A stretch of DNA of 64,000 nucleotides from Chelonoidis abingdonii (GCF_003597395.2 NC_133773.1:146434354-146498353), one strand, 5' to 3'; numbered from the stretch's first letter, positions 44,943-57,055 are shown. The notes: generated from the sequence alone by a model not told the origin. Numbers and translations are program-made.

Positions 44943-47900
44943 TTTACAGACACTTTTCCGAATAAAATCACAACAACTGTCAGCTGTTCTGTCTATACAG
45001 CATCTGGCAAAATGGAACCCTAGCCTGGTAAATTTCTAGGCACTGCCACAATAAAGGTGTCAAAATAAGAATGAATATAAACCCCACTCCACAAAGCAAC
45101 AACCGCTACAACCGCCACTTTCCTCCATAGGGAAATGGAGTCAGGGTAGGACAGGCCCCCTCCCTCTCTGTAGGGATGGGAGTGGGGTGGGGTGATGGCT
45201 GGTGCCCTAAACAGTAGTTACTAGGTAAGGGAAGCTGCTGAAAGTTCAATAGACTGAGAGGCCACTGTCATCAAAACACCAGAAGTCAGGTTCCTATGAC
45301 CCTGTCTGTCATTCAAGAGCAGAAAACAGGAAAAGTTTGTTACAATATACTTAAGGCAAATCACTGCTAACTCTGACCTGCAAATAGCCAGAACACAAGA
45401 GGTTAGGTCCTAGCTATTAGCTAAAATTCTGACAATCAGGTCAGCTACTTTGTTCACTGCAGGAAACCCCAACTTCATCTTAAAATGAGAATTGATCCAC
45501 TTGGCACTAGGACCCTGCAGATGGTGAGAGCTGCGAGCCTGCGCTCTGAAAAACTGCACCATTCCACAACTTCAGCAACAGCCAGAGCAGCAACAACGCC
45601 AGCCTGCGAGCACTGACAGACAATGAGGTTGTTATTTTTGTTTTCTATTCCTTATGCCACACATTCCACGTTTTTCTGGTTAGCTAAAACTGAAGCGATC
45701 AAGATTGCAATCAATCTATCAGAAGCACCTCATTGAAAAGGTAACCATAGCAACACACTGAGGAACACAGGATGCTGCAGCCAAGCTACATCTGTCTGGT
45801 GACAGGAGGAGGTTAGTCAATTTCAGCTCAAGATCATCTCCATCAAAACAACACACCCATTATTTCACAACTGAACACCTTTCCATAGTGATCAATAGCT
45901 TTGGCCTTGAACCATCTATACACTGTACATAGCATTTAACCTTCATTGTTTCTAACTGTATCCAAGGTAAACTTTTAAAAATACACCTACTCTGCTCTTA
46001 GAACTCAAAGATTTAAAGCAACCAAAACAAATGTTTTCACTGTTCCTTCCTTATTTGGATTTAAATGATACCGCTGACAAAACAGAATTGCTTTTTACCT
46101 ATTAGCCGCACGCCTGTCATTTTCCTCCGCCCTCTGAATGATTAATACACATTTTTTAATTCAGCTCATCTCGTTCAGTGCATTGCTGGTTTTCTGATAT
46201 GCAACATTATTCTTCATCTTCAAAATACTGAAATACTGAAATTAAGGCTCATTTATAGAGGTATCTAAGAAGAGAAGCAATATAACTTGATGAGAAATCA
46301 CCCACATCGCAGCATTAACACATACACGCAAATCATGTAACCACCCAAACAGACAGATGGAGAAGAACATTCATCGGGATGCTGAAGGGGAGATGTGGCT
46401 CAAGGTTAATTTTATATCTGAGTGTATCATAATCCTCATGTATTTTCTAAATTATTTCTGTTCGGACTCATGTGGTAATATGTTACTCTTTAAACTGGAT
46501 TTACTCCAGACCTCCCAAGCCCTCGGAGGGTAAGTGCAGAAACCCCTGCAACTCAGCACCCAAAGGTCCCAATGGGGATTTGGGTCTTTATGCTGCAGAC
46601 ATCTCACAAATGAAGGCCCAAACCTCCAAACCGACAGCTCCAGAGATCCCCCTCCTAGTAACCAGTTAGACCTGGTACTGCTAGACCTGTCCAGCAGAGG
46701 ATCGTAAAGTGCTTTGCATTTCACTTAGCAATGAATCTGTGAAGTGCGTCGATATTACTGACCCTATGTGGGGGGACCTGCTCGAGGTTACCTGGCAAGC
46801 CTTTGGCAGAGCCAAATGGAATCCAGATCGCCCACATCCTAGTTTGAGACTGTTCCTCCCATCTACCTAATAAATGATGTGATGTTACAGGACTCCTCCA
46901 AAGGTGCTCAGTGAATCTACTGGGCTGCACCTGAATGAATTGGAAGGAGTAGTGAATTTCGGCTCACAAAAGAGAGAAAAAAAGAGCACTCTACTGCGAG
47001 TTTCTCTTAGTAGTTGGTGCAGTGTTCTAGAATGCAGCCATTCAGTCAGGGGCACTATCTAGGCCGACACATCCTTGTGTGGCTTACCGTCATTATGAAA
47101 TGGCCTGACTCAGTCTGGAGTGAGTCCCACTGAAATTGTTTCTTGCCATCAAAGCCATCTGGAGGAAAGGTTTAATTTGTAATAATGAGATTTAAGGTCT
47201 GTAATGGCATTTACGCAACACAACTGCAGTATGCAAGTTAACTGGGTACAGTGACTATTAGTCATTTATCTTTAATGTCACGACACGAGCATCACCAGGC
47301 CGAGTTTTCCATTTGGAAATGAGGGTCGTTGGCATGCCATGATAAAACAATCCACCTGATAATGAAGCAAGTGGAGGGGAGCTCTCTGCTTTCTAACTCA
47401 TCCATTAAAGGTCTTTAGGAAGAATTGATTATCGGGGCTGACTCTCTCAAGAGAAGTACTGGAGGACGAAGAGGGTGTGCAGGGGTAGGCAGGAAGAAGG
47501 GCATAGGAGGCAGTCAGGCCTCTCAGCTGTGTGCTTTGAGGGAAGGAATCCATGGAAGCGAGCTCCATCAAGGAAGAGTGCAAACAAGAGAGGTCTGGAG
47601 GGTGGAGGAGAGAAAGCAGGTCACCATGGACTTGGTAGAAGTCAGAGACTCCTTCCTTCTTTGTGTTATGTCATATCTGTATGGTGGTAGCACCTCAAAG
47701 GCCCGGTCAGAATCAGAGCCCCATTGTGACGGGCACTGCACAGATACATAGGCAACAAGAGAGCCTGCCACTACCAGTCTCCCCCAAAGATCTGCTATTG
47801 CAGATCCTAGTAGCTTACATCATTCTACATTCCTGCTGAAGAACCAGCCTCAGTCTTCAGGTCTGCTTGTTTGTGACTCTCACGGAAGGGCACTCGCTCG

Positions 47901-48503
47901 CTCTATCGGAGCACGGGGGGACGGAAGAGACGTTCCTTCCTTCCCTGCATAAGTAGCACAGAAGGCCTGCTGTCTTCCTAGCTCCATCTCTCACCTCTGA
48001 TAGAAGTCCCCACTAGGCCCTGGGCAAACATCCAGCGCTGTCACCAGAGCAAAGGGCCATCCCCAGCTGCTGCACTGTTAGAGGTGTCATCCTTCATTCC
48101 AGCATCACACCAGGGTTTCCTCTCCTCATTGCCAGTGGCTGTTCACCTGGAAGCTGGAGGGTATGGGGACGTTCTCACGCATAGTACCGGGGTGAGGTAC
48201 CCACTGAGTGCAGAAAAGCTGCCCACAGCGTGACTGCACCAGCAACATCTACCTCATTATGTACAAAAGGAGTTACAAAATATCAGCTTCTATTCAAATA
48301 CCTCACGTGGAGGTTCATGTTTATCAAGTCTTTTAAAGATGACAGCTTCCATTGAGCACAGAAGTAAACACGCTGGACAATAACAATGAGGCAGCATTAG
48401 GATGACTGTCTCAACAAGCACTGCTGTATTTACCCAATGCCCAAATATCAACACTAACACTAAATTACAGAGCTAATCAAAGATCCAGCTGCCAGACACC
48501 CAC
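44943..48503. other. Transposon-poor stretch with candidate conserved non-coding blocks
   Basis: About 3.5 kb without a recognised transposon, in a window otherwise full of them. Two AT-rich blocks stand out: 46080-46220 ('ccgcacgcctgtcattttcc', 'ctgaatgattaatacac') and 47130-47370 ('ggtttaatttgtaataatga', 'gactattagtcatttatctt'). They contain homeodomain- and TALE-like sites (TGTCA, ATTA). No coding exon was found. The frame 47425-47751 shows no domain. Confidence 0.4.
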
Positions 48504-49960
48504 TTAAGAACATAAGAACGGCCACACTGCGTCAGACCAACGGTCCATTTAGCCCAGTGTTCTGTCTTCCAACAGTGGCCAATGACAGGTGCTTCAGAGG
48601 GAATGAACATAACAGGGAATCAAGAAAAAATAGAAGGCCTACAAGGAGTTGAAGATAGGAGGGATTAGCAAGGAAAGCTACCTTATTGAGGTCAGAACAT
48701 GTAGGGATAAAGTGAGAAAGGCCAAAAGCCATGTAGAGTTGGACCTTGCAAAGGGAATTAAAACCAATAGTAAAAGAAAGAGAAGATCCAGTCCTCATCA
48801 TGTTTAAGAGGATAGTGTCACTATGGAACAGAGTATCAGAGACAGTCTTAACTAGGATTGATGAATGGAAAAAACCTGGCTTATGAAAGGAGATCAGAGC
48901 TTGGCTTGTTTAGCACTCATAGAAGATTGAGGGGCAGATATGATGCTCTTTATAAATATAATCAAGAGGGATAAATACAGGGAGGGAAAAGACATATTTA
49001 GCTTAGCACTAATTGCGGACACGAACAAATGGATAATAAACATGAGATAGGATTTAAAGACTTGAAATTAGAGTGAAAGGTGTCTAAACCATTAGAGATG
49101 AAGTTCTGGACCACCTTCAAGAGGGAGTAGATGGGGCGCAAAAAGACAATCTGCGCTTCAAGACTAAGTTATACAGTCTTATGGAGGGGATGATCAATAT
49201 GGACTACCGACCTAATCTGGCAATTAATTGGTGTTTTGGCTATTAGCGTAAACTATGCCCCTAATGGCTCATGTGAATGGATGTTTAGACATGGGATGGC
49301 AATCTGAGTTCTACACAGAATTCCTTTCTGGGTGCCGGCTGGTGAGTCTTGCCACATGCTCAGGGTTTAAACTGATTCCTCATATTGCAGATCGAGAAAG
49401 AATTTTCCCTCAGAGGCAGATTGGCAAGAGACCCTGGAGAGTTTTTTTCGCCTTCCTCTGCAGCATGGGGCACGGGTCACTTGCTGGAGGATTCTCTGCA
49501 CTTTGAGGTCTTTAAACCACAATTTGAGGACTTCAGTAACTCAGATATAGGTTAGGGAGTTGTTATAGGAGTGGGTGGGTGAGATTCTGTGGCCTGCATT
49601 ATGCAGGAGGTCAGACTAGATGATCATAATGGTCCCTTCTGACCTTAAAGTCTATGAGTCTAAGTGATCCGCCCCCTGTTGCCCATCCCAGCTTCTGGTA
49701 AACAGCGCCTAGGGACCCTCAGAGCACAGGGTTGAATCCCTGACCACATTAGCTAATGGCTATTGATGGACCTATCCTCCATGAACTTATCTAATTTCCT
49801 TCTGACCCTCATTATAGTTTTGACCTTCATAACATCCCCTGGCAACAGGTTCCACAGTTTGACTGTGCGTTGCGTTATATTTTGTTCTTGTGCCCAAGAA
49901 ACGACAGTGTCTGGCACACAGCAGATGTATTTCGAAAAATACACAGGATTGAGGAATCAA
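48504..49960 (-). mobile_element. CR1 LINE 3' end (minus), split by another CR1
   Basis: The minus-strand CR1 3' end at 48504-48625 ('aagaacggccacactgcgtc') stops at 'aacagggaatca' and continues at 49665 with 'aagtgatccgccccctgttg', on to 'tttgactgtgcgttgcgt' and about 49960. The two pieces join to the usual CR1 order, so 48626-49664 is an insertion. The right piece encodes a broken RT C-terminal region. Confidence 0.8.
48626..49664 (+). mobile_element. CR1 LINE (plus) inserted in another CR1
   Basis: A plus-strand CR1 fragment with the 3' untranslated tail 'ggtcagactagatgatcata', ending in 'agtctatgagtct' at 49664, the same terminal repeat as the copy at 1-298. The left part (48640-49100) has diverged RT-region sequence such as 'ggagggattagcaaggaaag'. 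Coding capacity is lost. Confidence 0.8.
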
Positions 49961-51439
49961 TGCCATTGGCTAACTAGAGCTCCAACCTGTGCCTTAGGGG
50001 ACATCTGACTGGCAGAATTCTCAGCCAATCAGAGGAGTAAGCTGTTCTTACCTGTAGAAGTATTTCTGGAGGACTATACACCAATAGCCAATAAGAAAGC
50101 AGGGATTTGCATGAAGAGCCTCCACAAGCACATAAACACTTGTACCGATGGGATATCATCCGAGGACTCAGATTTCCTACTGTTCTCAAAATATGACATT
50201 TTTCCCCACAGCAAATGATCAGCTCCTCAGCTTCTGCCCCGGCAACATATGCTCTCTAGGAAGGCTTACCCCATTAAAAAAAAAACACTTTTAAAGCTTT
50301 CCCTCCTTATGAACGTGCTTTCAGATGCCAGTCTAGACTACAAAAAAGTTCACTTATGGTGGCAAGGATGTGGGGCCAAGGACTCGTGTTTTGAATTATC
50401 TTGTGTTTTGTCCCTTAGAAGAGTTTCATACCAGGAGGCAGGCAAATCTGTAGTTCTAGAACACTGTAATCATAACAGAGTGCCTCAAAACCACTAAAAG
50501 ATAAAGCTTTTTAAATCAACACCTGTGTCGGGAAAAGAGTTTTGTGCATGTTTCACAGATGCAAGTTAAACTTTAATTTGTTGTTTAAAGCATTTTGAAG
50601 ATGTTATACGTGTGAAATGAATTAGAATACTTTTAGTACAAGAAATGCTATAGTCAGATTTGGGTTTCTATAGGCAATCCATAATGATTTTGCTTTTTTG
50701 TCATTTTATTACGCTCTGCAGAGTTTTTGATCACCAAAAGCCAGATGTTTGAAAGAATATGTAACTACAGTCAGCAAAATAAAACCTGCTTCCATGCCTT
50801 GGATGGGTTGAAGGTTGAAAGCATCTCACCAAGGAAAAAGGTGAATTACACTGAAATGTAAAAAAATTGTAGCAACAAGCAGCATCTGAGTTAAACTGAA
50901 AAAATGTGTGTTTTTTAAAAAGTTCTATGCAGGCGTCATTATGTTTAAGAACAATCCCACTTCTGTAAGAGTCTCTGGGGGTATTTTGGCCTTTCTGGAT
51001 ATGCTCTCATTTGTTTTTAAGTTTGCGGATAGGAACAGCTGCACAAAAACAGAATCTTTGTTTCTACAAATAGGTCACCCACTTGGAAATAATTGTTACC
51101 AGATTGTGGAAATAGTTCATTCATTGACATTTGTACTAGCACTTCTCTTCCTAAACTTTCCACCTTTCCACATCCCTTTCCACATCCCTCTAACAGTGCC
51201 ACTGCTGTATGTGTGTGAACTGTATCACAGTGCTGTCTGGACAGCACTGATACAAGCGGAAAAGGGTTTTACAAATGAATAAATACCACTACTAATGTTT
51301 GAGTCTCCAGGTGGGGCAGAAGGCAAATGAATTAATAAACAAAGAACCGGTTTTAATGCAATTATCCCTAGCAACATTATCAATGGGGAATATAAAAATT
51401 AAATAAAGCAAAACTATTTCTAACCACACACTGGTTGTG
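49961..51439. other. Non-coding DNA, no gene seen
   Basis: About 1.5 kb. The frame 50908-51282 (124 codons) contains hydrophobic runs but no recognised domain, and its composition is that of AT-rich non-coding DNA. It holds a tandem 12-bp duplication 'ttccacatccct' around 51165-51190. Confidence 0.45.
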
Positions 51440-51640
51440 GTCTCAGACGAGAGCTAGGAGCCCAGAACTCTATAGAGTTCTAATTCCAACTATGCCGATA
51501 ACTCACTATGGGGAAATTATTTCACTTCTTTGTGCCTGAGGTTTCCTATCTATAAAATGGGAACTCTGCCACCTACTTACCTCATAGGGGAAATGCAAGG
51601 CTCTATTAATGTTTACACAGCACCTCAGAGAGTACTATCT
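51440..51640 (+). mobile_element. MIR-like SINE
   Basis: The order 'gagagctaggagcccagaac', 'tgtgcctgaggtttcctatc', 'tataaaatgggaactctgcc', 'tttacacagcacctcagaga' is the usual body of a MIR-type SINE. Plus orientation, diverged. Confidence 0.7.
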
Positions 51641-51644
51641 AGAG

Positions 51645-51868
51645 CAGGGATTCTCAAACTAGCGTTGGGACCCCTCAGGGGGTCACGAGGTTATTACATG
51701 GGGGGTTGCGAGCTGTCAGCCTCCACCCTAAACCCTGCTTTGCCTCGAGCATTTATAATGGGTTAAATATATTTAAAAAAAGTGTTTTTAATTTAAAAGG
51801 GGGGGGGGTCGCACTCAGAGGCTTGCTATGTGAAAGAGGTCACCAGTACAAAAGTTTGAAAACCACTG
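51645..51868. mobile_element. hAT-type MITE with perfect ATCTAGAG target duplication
   Basis: A 224-bp element with left end 'cagggattctcaaact' and right end 'aagtttgaaaaccactg', near-perfect inverted repeats. The 8-bp duplication ATCTAGAG is intact at 51637-51644 and 51869-51876. It includes a G run near 51801-51809. Confidence 0.92.
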
Positions 51869-51876
51869 ATCTAGAG

Positions 51877-52639
51877 TTTAAGTACACCCCTATTAAAGAG
51901 GGGATTTTTTTTTTAATTTACAGTAAAACATTAGCAAAATTCCTTGTTTCTGTGCTGCCTCCACATCATATGAGAACTAGATTAGGACTGAAAGCATTGC
52001 CAAAGCAATGGGCGACTCAGCCTCACTCTTTTCTTGAAGCATTTTATGGCCACACTGATTTCAAGAGAGCTCAATTAGGCTTCACCACCACAGGGAGACA
52101 AAGAGAATGCTTGCTGGGTTACGGTGCCCCCTTCCCGCAGAACTGCCAGGGCGAGCTGGGTATCGAGCAATGCTAAGCATCACTCATTTCTTTGGCACTT
52201 GATCTCTTTACACTAAATAAACCAAAACCTTAGAGCGGGAGTTCTTTGGGGTAGGGACGAGAACCCACCTCCTCCCTGTGTCCGTGCAGCTCCCAGGCTG
52301 CCAGAGCCAGAGCCAGAGCCCAACCAGGCACCACTGCAATATTAAGACTAAACCTCCAGACAAAAGGCAGGTTTGGGTTGAAAGGGCCACATCAGCAGCC
52401 AACAGGAAACCGGCTGCAAAGAAAAACTTCTGCAATGCCCCGCCCTGGCACCAACCCGGGGCAGGGAGGTGGGGCTGCCCAACCCAGCACCAACCCTCGC
52501 AGATGGGAGCCCCCCCGCCCTGGCCCCCAGGGGTCACCCCACCACCCCAGTCCCGGGGGGCGCTAGCCTACGCACCAACCCTTGCAGATGTGAGGCCCCC
52601 ACCCTGCCCCCATGGGTCACCCCACCCCCCAGTTCCGGG
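51877..52639. other. Transition into the CpG island
   Basis: About 760 bp. GC content rises strongly from 52400 on, with C-rich tracts. No exon could be supported. Confidence 0.4.
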
Positions 52640-53260
52640 GGGAGCCTGCCCATCAGTGCCAACCCTCGAACGAGCCCCCGACCCTCGCCTCGGTAGGCCA
52701 CAGCCCAGATCACGCGGTGCGACCGCCCATGCCCTGCCAGCCGATCCTCAACCCTCCTGACGGGGGGGGTGATCCAGAAACGCGAGCGACCACCCCAACC
52801 CTGCCCCCCCAGTCCTGGCCGGCGGGAGCTGCCCAAGCCCGAGCGCCAACCCTCGCAGACGTATATGCCCCCCCCGCAGGAGAGAGGGAAGGGGGCCCTG
52901 CTCGGTCCGACAGGGGCGTCGGTACTGCCAGGCTGCCCGCCGCCCCCTGGACTGCATCACCTCGGCGTCCCAGCCCCCCGGCTCCGCGCCCCGGCCCACC
53001 CCTTGCCCGCCGTGGCGATCGGCGCCGCCTGACGCACCCGCACTGCCGTTTCTCAGGCGCCCACACTTCCGTCAGCATCGCCCATCGCTGCAGCCCCACT
53101 GGTCCTACGGAAAGGATCGCGCAGGCGCAGGTAGCGAGCGAAGAGGCCAAGGAGAAAGGCGGGTCCCGTGAGTATCACTGTACGAGCCAAGGAAAGGAAC
53201 ATAGAGGCAAGCTAAGCAAGGACGGGGCGCAGGGCAGAAGAACATGTTTGTGAGAGCGGG
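52640..53260. promoter_or_regulatory. CpG island, likely promoter region
   Basis: Dense CpG over about 600 bp in an otherwise CpG-poor window. A near-consensus NRF1 site, CGCGCAGGCGCA, lies at 53118-53129. On the plus strand a strong splice donor GTGAGT occurs at 53168-53173 after 'aggcgggtccc', so a non-coding first exon could end there. The island lies between the leftward DCTN1 start exon and the rightward LRR gene and could serve either or both. A long open frame across it (52612-53253) is due to GC richness. Confidence 0.6.
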
Positions 53261-53359
53261 GGCACGGCGGGCTCACTGCTGGAGGGGTCGGATCCTGAGG
53301 GCACCGGTGTTGTGGGCAGCGCCAGGAGCGCTGCCGGGGCGGGTTCTGAGCGCACAGTA

Positions 53360-54860
53360 CCCCCTCAATGTATCCAGCACCTACAGAGCACCCCCCTAGT
53401 TCCAGCACCCCCCACCCAGTTCCAGCCCCTAAACACCCCCCCAGTTCCAGACCTCCCCCCACACACTCCCTAGATCCAGCCCCTAAACACCCCCCTAGTT
53501 CCAGCACCCCACACACACACTCCCTAGTTTCAGCCCTAAACACCCCCCAGTTCCAGCACCCCCACACACATTAGTTCCAGCAACCTAACACCCCCCAGTT
53601 CCAGCACCCCGCACCCCAAGTTCCACCCCTAAACCACCCCCAGGTTCAGCACCCCCACACACACTCCCTGTTCAGCACCTAAACACGCGCCCCCCAATTC
53701 CAGCACCCCCCACCCCAGTCCAGCCCTAAAACCCCCCCAGTTCAGCACCCACACCTCCTAGTCCCACCCTAACACTCCCCCAGTTCCACCACCCATCACC
53801 CCTAAACACCCCCTAGTTCCAGCACCCCCCCGACACCACTCCCTTGTCCAAGCACCCTAACACCCCCCTCATTCCAGCACCCCCAACCACACACTCCTAG
53901 TTCCAGCACTAAAACACCCCCTAGTTCCACACCCCCCACCCACACTCGCAGTGTCAGCCCTTAAACACCCCCCTAGTTCCAAGCACCCCCCCACCACACT
54001 CCCTAGTTTCCAGCACCTAACACACCGCCCAGTTCCAGCCCCCCCACCCCATCATTCCAGCCCCTAAACACCCCCAGTTCCAGCAACCCCCCACACCACA
54101 CTCCAGTTCGCAGTTCACCTAAACACCCCCCAGACCAGTTACCAGCACCCCCCACCCCAATTCCAGCCACTAAACACACCCCAGTTTCCAGACCCCCACA
54201 CACACTCCCTAGTTCCAGCCCCTAAACCCCCCCTAAGTTCCAGCACCCCCACCACACACCCGCTCTTCAGCACCTAAACACCCCCCATTCCAGCACCCAC
54301 CCCACCCACGTTCAGCCCCTAAACCACCCCCCTGTATCCCGCACCCCCACACACACTCCCTAGTCCAGCCCCCCCACAAAACACCACCAGTTCCCAGCAC
54401 CCACCACACACTCCCTAGTCTCTAGCACCTAACACCCCCCCAGTTCCAACCACCCCCACACACAACTCCCTAGTTCCAGCACCTAAAACACCCCCTAGTT
54501 CACCAGCACCCCCCAACCCCAGTTCCCAGCACCCCCACACACCCCTACGTTTCAGCACCCCCCCACACAACCCCTATTCCAGGATACCCACACACACACA
54601 CCAAGTTCCAGCCACTAAACATCCGCCCTAGTTCCCGCAGCACCCCCCACACACACCCCTAGTTCCTAGCACCCCCCCACCACACCCCTACGTTCCCGCA
54701 CTACAGCACATACTCCCTATTCCCAGCACCCCCCCACACACACACCCCAGTTCCAGCACATACACACGCCCCCCTAGTTCCAGCACTCACACATACACAA
54801 ATTCCAGCACCTACACACACACACACTCCCCTAGTCCCAGCACCTAACACACACACACAC
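53360..54860. repeat. C-rich imperfect minisatellite
   Basis: About 1.5 kb of repeating 'tagttccagcaccccc' and 'cccctaaacacccccc' motifs with many single-base gains and losses, passing into 'acacacac' at the right end. The plus strand is almost free of G. No gene. The irregularity may be real variation or uncorrected long-read errors. Confidence 0.93.
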
Positions 54861-55249
54861 TATCTGCTTTCCAGCTGGTTTCTAGTGTCTAGCAAACACT
54901 TTTCACAAAGGGATCACTCGATATCTGACCTATCCGGCCTCATCCTCAGTGGAGACCTGCCCCTTTCAGGAGCAGCCTGGGCACTCCCATTCACGACTCA
55001 GCCAGACACTAAAAATCATGGTCTTAAGTGACAAGGACGTGTAACCCGCTCGCCCTCCTTTTCGTCCTGTGGCTACAGGGGCTTCCCCCGAGGGGTCCCT
55101 ACACATGTGCTCGCTACTTGTGTTGTCCTGTCTGCGGGATCCTGTCGTTAGCTGTGATGCTCGCACACGGGCAGGGGAGCTCTCTGTCGCTCTCACACAC
55201 AGAAGTTGGTCCAATAACAGATATCCCCGCCCCCCCGTCCCTCTGCTAT
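54861..55249. other. Spacer, no gene seen
   Basis: About 390 bp of ordinary composition between the minisatellite and a second GC-rich patch. Confidence 0.4.
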
Positions 55250-55610
55250 CTTGGGGGGGGACTGCTCGGCTACAACGCGCTGCCTGCGCCTCTTTGGACA
55301 GCAGGAGGCGAGGAGAGGAAACTTTCCCTCCCCTCCCTCGGGAAGGTGGGGCCAGCCAGCCCTGCCTTTGGGCCGGGAAGGGGGGAGCTCAGCTGGGGTG
55401 CAGCTGCTGCTGGTGAGGAAGGCGCGGTCGCTCTGGAGTTGCGGTGCCCGTGGGGCAGGGAGCCAGCCCGGGTTCGGCCCGTCTGTGCTGCGGTCTCTGG
55501 ATCCTGTCTCTGGCAGCCGCCTTTGGCTCTGTCGCTGTTTCGTAAGCGGTGGGAACCGAGAGGGCTGGGAGCCGGGAAGCGGGGAGGGGGCATGTAGGTG
55601 GGATTGTTAA
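55250..55610 (+). promoter_or_regulatory. Second CpG-rich patch, candidate promoter of the LRR gene
   Basis: CpGs cluster here ('ctacaacgcgctgcctgcgc', 'aaggcgcggtcgctctgg', 'cgctgtttcgtaagcggtgg'). A donor-like 'gctgctgGTGAGG' occurs near 55415 on the plus strand, so a 5' non-coding exon of the gene at 57.8 kb could lie here. No direct evidence of a transcription start. Confidence 0.4.
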
Positions 55611-56869
55611 AATCGAGTCCTGAGAAATGAAAGGTGAGAAACCCGCAGTAATAAAAGGCCGCGGCAGCTTTCAGAGGGGCCTCAGCCAAAGCTCCGGCTC
55701 ATGCTGGAGGCCTCTGTCCCTGCCATGGGCTGAATCCAGGGTGCAGGGAATGGACGGGGAAACTGCCCTGAAAAACGTGGCGGGTGCGATTATATCTTGT
55801 CTTGGCCCAGCTTCCGGTGGGGAAAGAGCCGCTCCAACAGCTCCAGCCACGCTGCAAACAAGGAAAGAATCAGAGGCTGGGCCCAGGGACTGGAACCACG
55901 AACCGAACTGTAACCCCTGCATGTGGTGGAAACCGCCCCCCTGGATCCAGCACCATGGCAGAGTTGGGGGTCTCGTGGGGCAGTGTGCATGGTACCAGAG
56001 AGAGCGAGCCTGTGCCTAGAGCCAGGGGGACTGGAACACAAACATTGGACTAGCACATCAGCCCAGGCGTTTCCTGTCTCTGGCAGGGGTCAGGGCCAGG
56101 CCACCTGGCTCTGAGGGACTGGCTGGCCCCTGGGGCGCTTGGCCAGTAGCTCTGGCTGCCCACCCTGCTGTGCTGTGCTCCCAGGAGAGGCAGCCTTGCC
56201 TCCTGCTTCTCTCGCTTTTCTTGAGGGTGCTCCCTGCTCACCCCTCGCCTTCTGGACCGCCCCACCCTGCAAGCCTCCCCAGCACGCCCCTTGAGTCAGC
56301 CAACCAGTCCGTCTGAGCCACACCCAGGAAACAGCTATACACGCTCTGCCTCAGAGCAGCCACTTCCTTACCCGCTGCCAGCTGAGGAGGAGCCGGTGGG
56401 CCAGCCTGTGCTGTTCTAGTCCCACAGTCTACCTGGGAGATCAGCTGGCAGCTCCTCCATGGAGTTCTGAGCATGGGTGCAGTTCATCACTCCCCTGGCA
56501 CCTGTTCTTTGTGCAGCTAGAGGGAAGCCCTGGCATGTCTCTGTGGAGGGTGCGTCAGGTTGCAGCCCCTCCTCCAGCTCCTCTTCCCGAGATTCTGGCC
56601 CCATTTCTCCCAATTCACACCCCCATCCATGGCCCCACAAAGTTGTGGGACCTCCCCCTGGTGTGGCCAGGATGGCCATCCGCCATCCCAGGAAGATAAC
56701 GCTGGAGGTGATTGTAGGGCCTGTTTCTGTTCTGCACAGTCATGCCACCGAGCAGAGGTCCTCTGGGTGGCGTCCACCGACACCTTTGAGAGGCAGCGGT
56801 CGTTCTTTGATCCTCAGGCCCATTCCCATTTTTTCATTAGTTGTCCCCCGTATTTACTTTGTATATGGA
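55611..56869. other. Non-coding DNA, no gene seen
   Basis: About 1.25 kb, GC-rich, with many accidental long frames on both strands. None shows a domain. Confidence 0.4.
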
Positions 56870-56873
56870 GCTA

Positions 56874-57055
56874 TACCAATCTCATAGACCTGGAAGGGAC
56901 CCTGAAAGGTCATTGAGTCCAGCCCCCTGCCTTCACTAGCAGGACCAAGTACTGATTATACCCCAGATCCCAAAGTGACCCCCTCAAGTATTGAACTCAC
57001 AACCCTGGGTTTAGCAGGCCAATGCTCAAACCACTGAGCTGTTCCTCTCCTACTT
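56874..57055 (-). mobile_element. tRNA-derived turtle SINE (CryI-like)
   Basis: Read on the minus strand it begins with a tRNA-like head, 'agctcagtggtttgagcatt' (A-box region) and 'cccagggttgtgagttcaat' (B-box region), and ends with 'cagggtcccttccaggtcta'. That tail matches the 3' end of the CR1 copies at 9042 and 33040. This head-plus-CR1-tail structure is the mark of turtle tRNA SINEs that use the CR1 machinery. Confidence 0.85.

Noticed and set aside
50908..51282. 124-codon plus-strand frame with hydrophobic stretches
   Set aside because: AT-rich non-coding composition, an internal 12-bp tandem repeat and no homology that I recognise.
52612..53253. 213-codon plus-strand open frame in the CpG island
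   Set aside because: Proline/arginine/alanine-rich low-complexity translation typical of CpG islands; several overlapping frames are equally long.
53360..54860. CRISPR-like array of short repeats
   Set aside because: No constant repeat with unique spacers; it is a C-rich minisatellite in a vertebrate genome.
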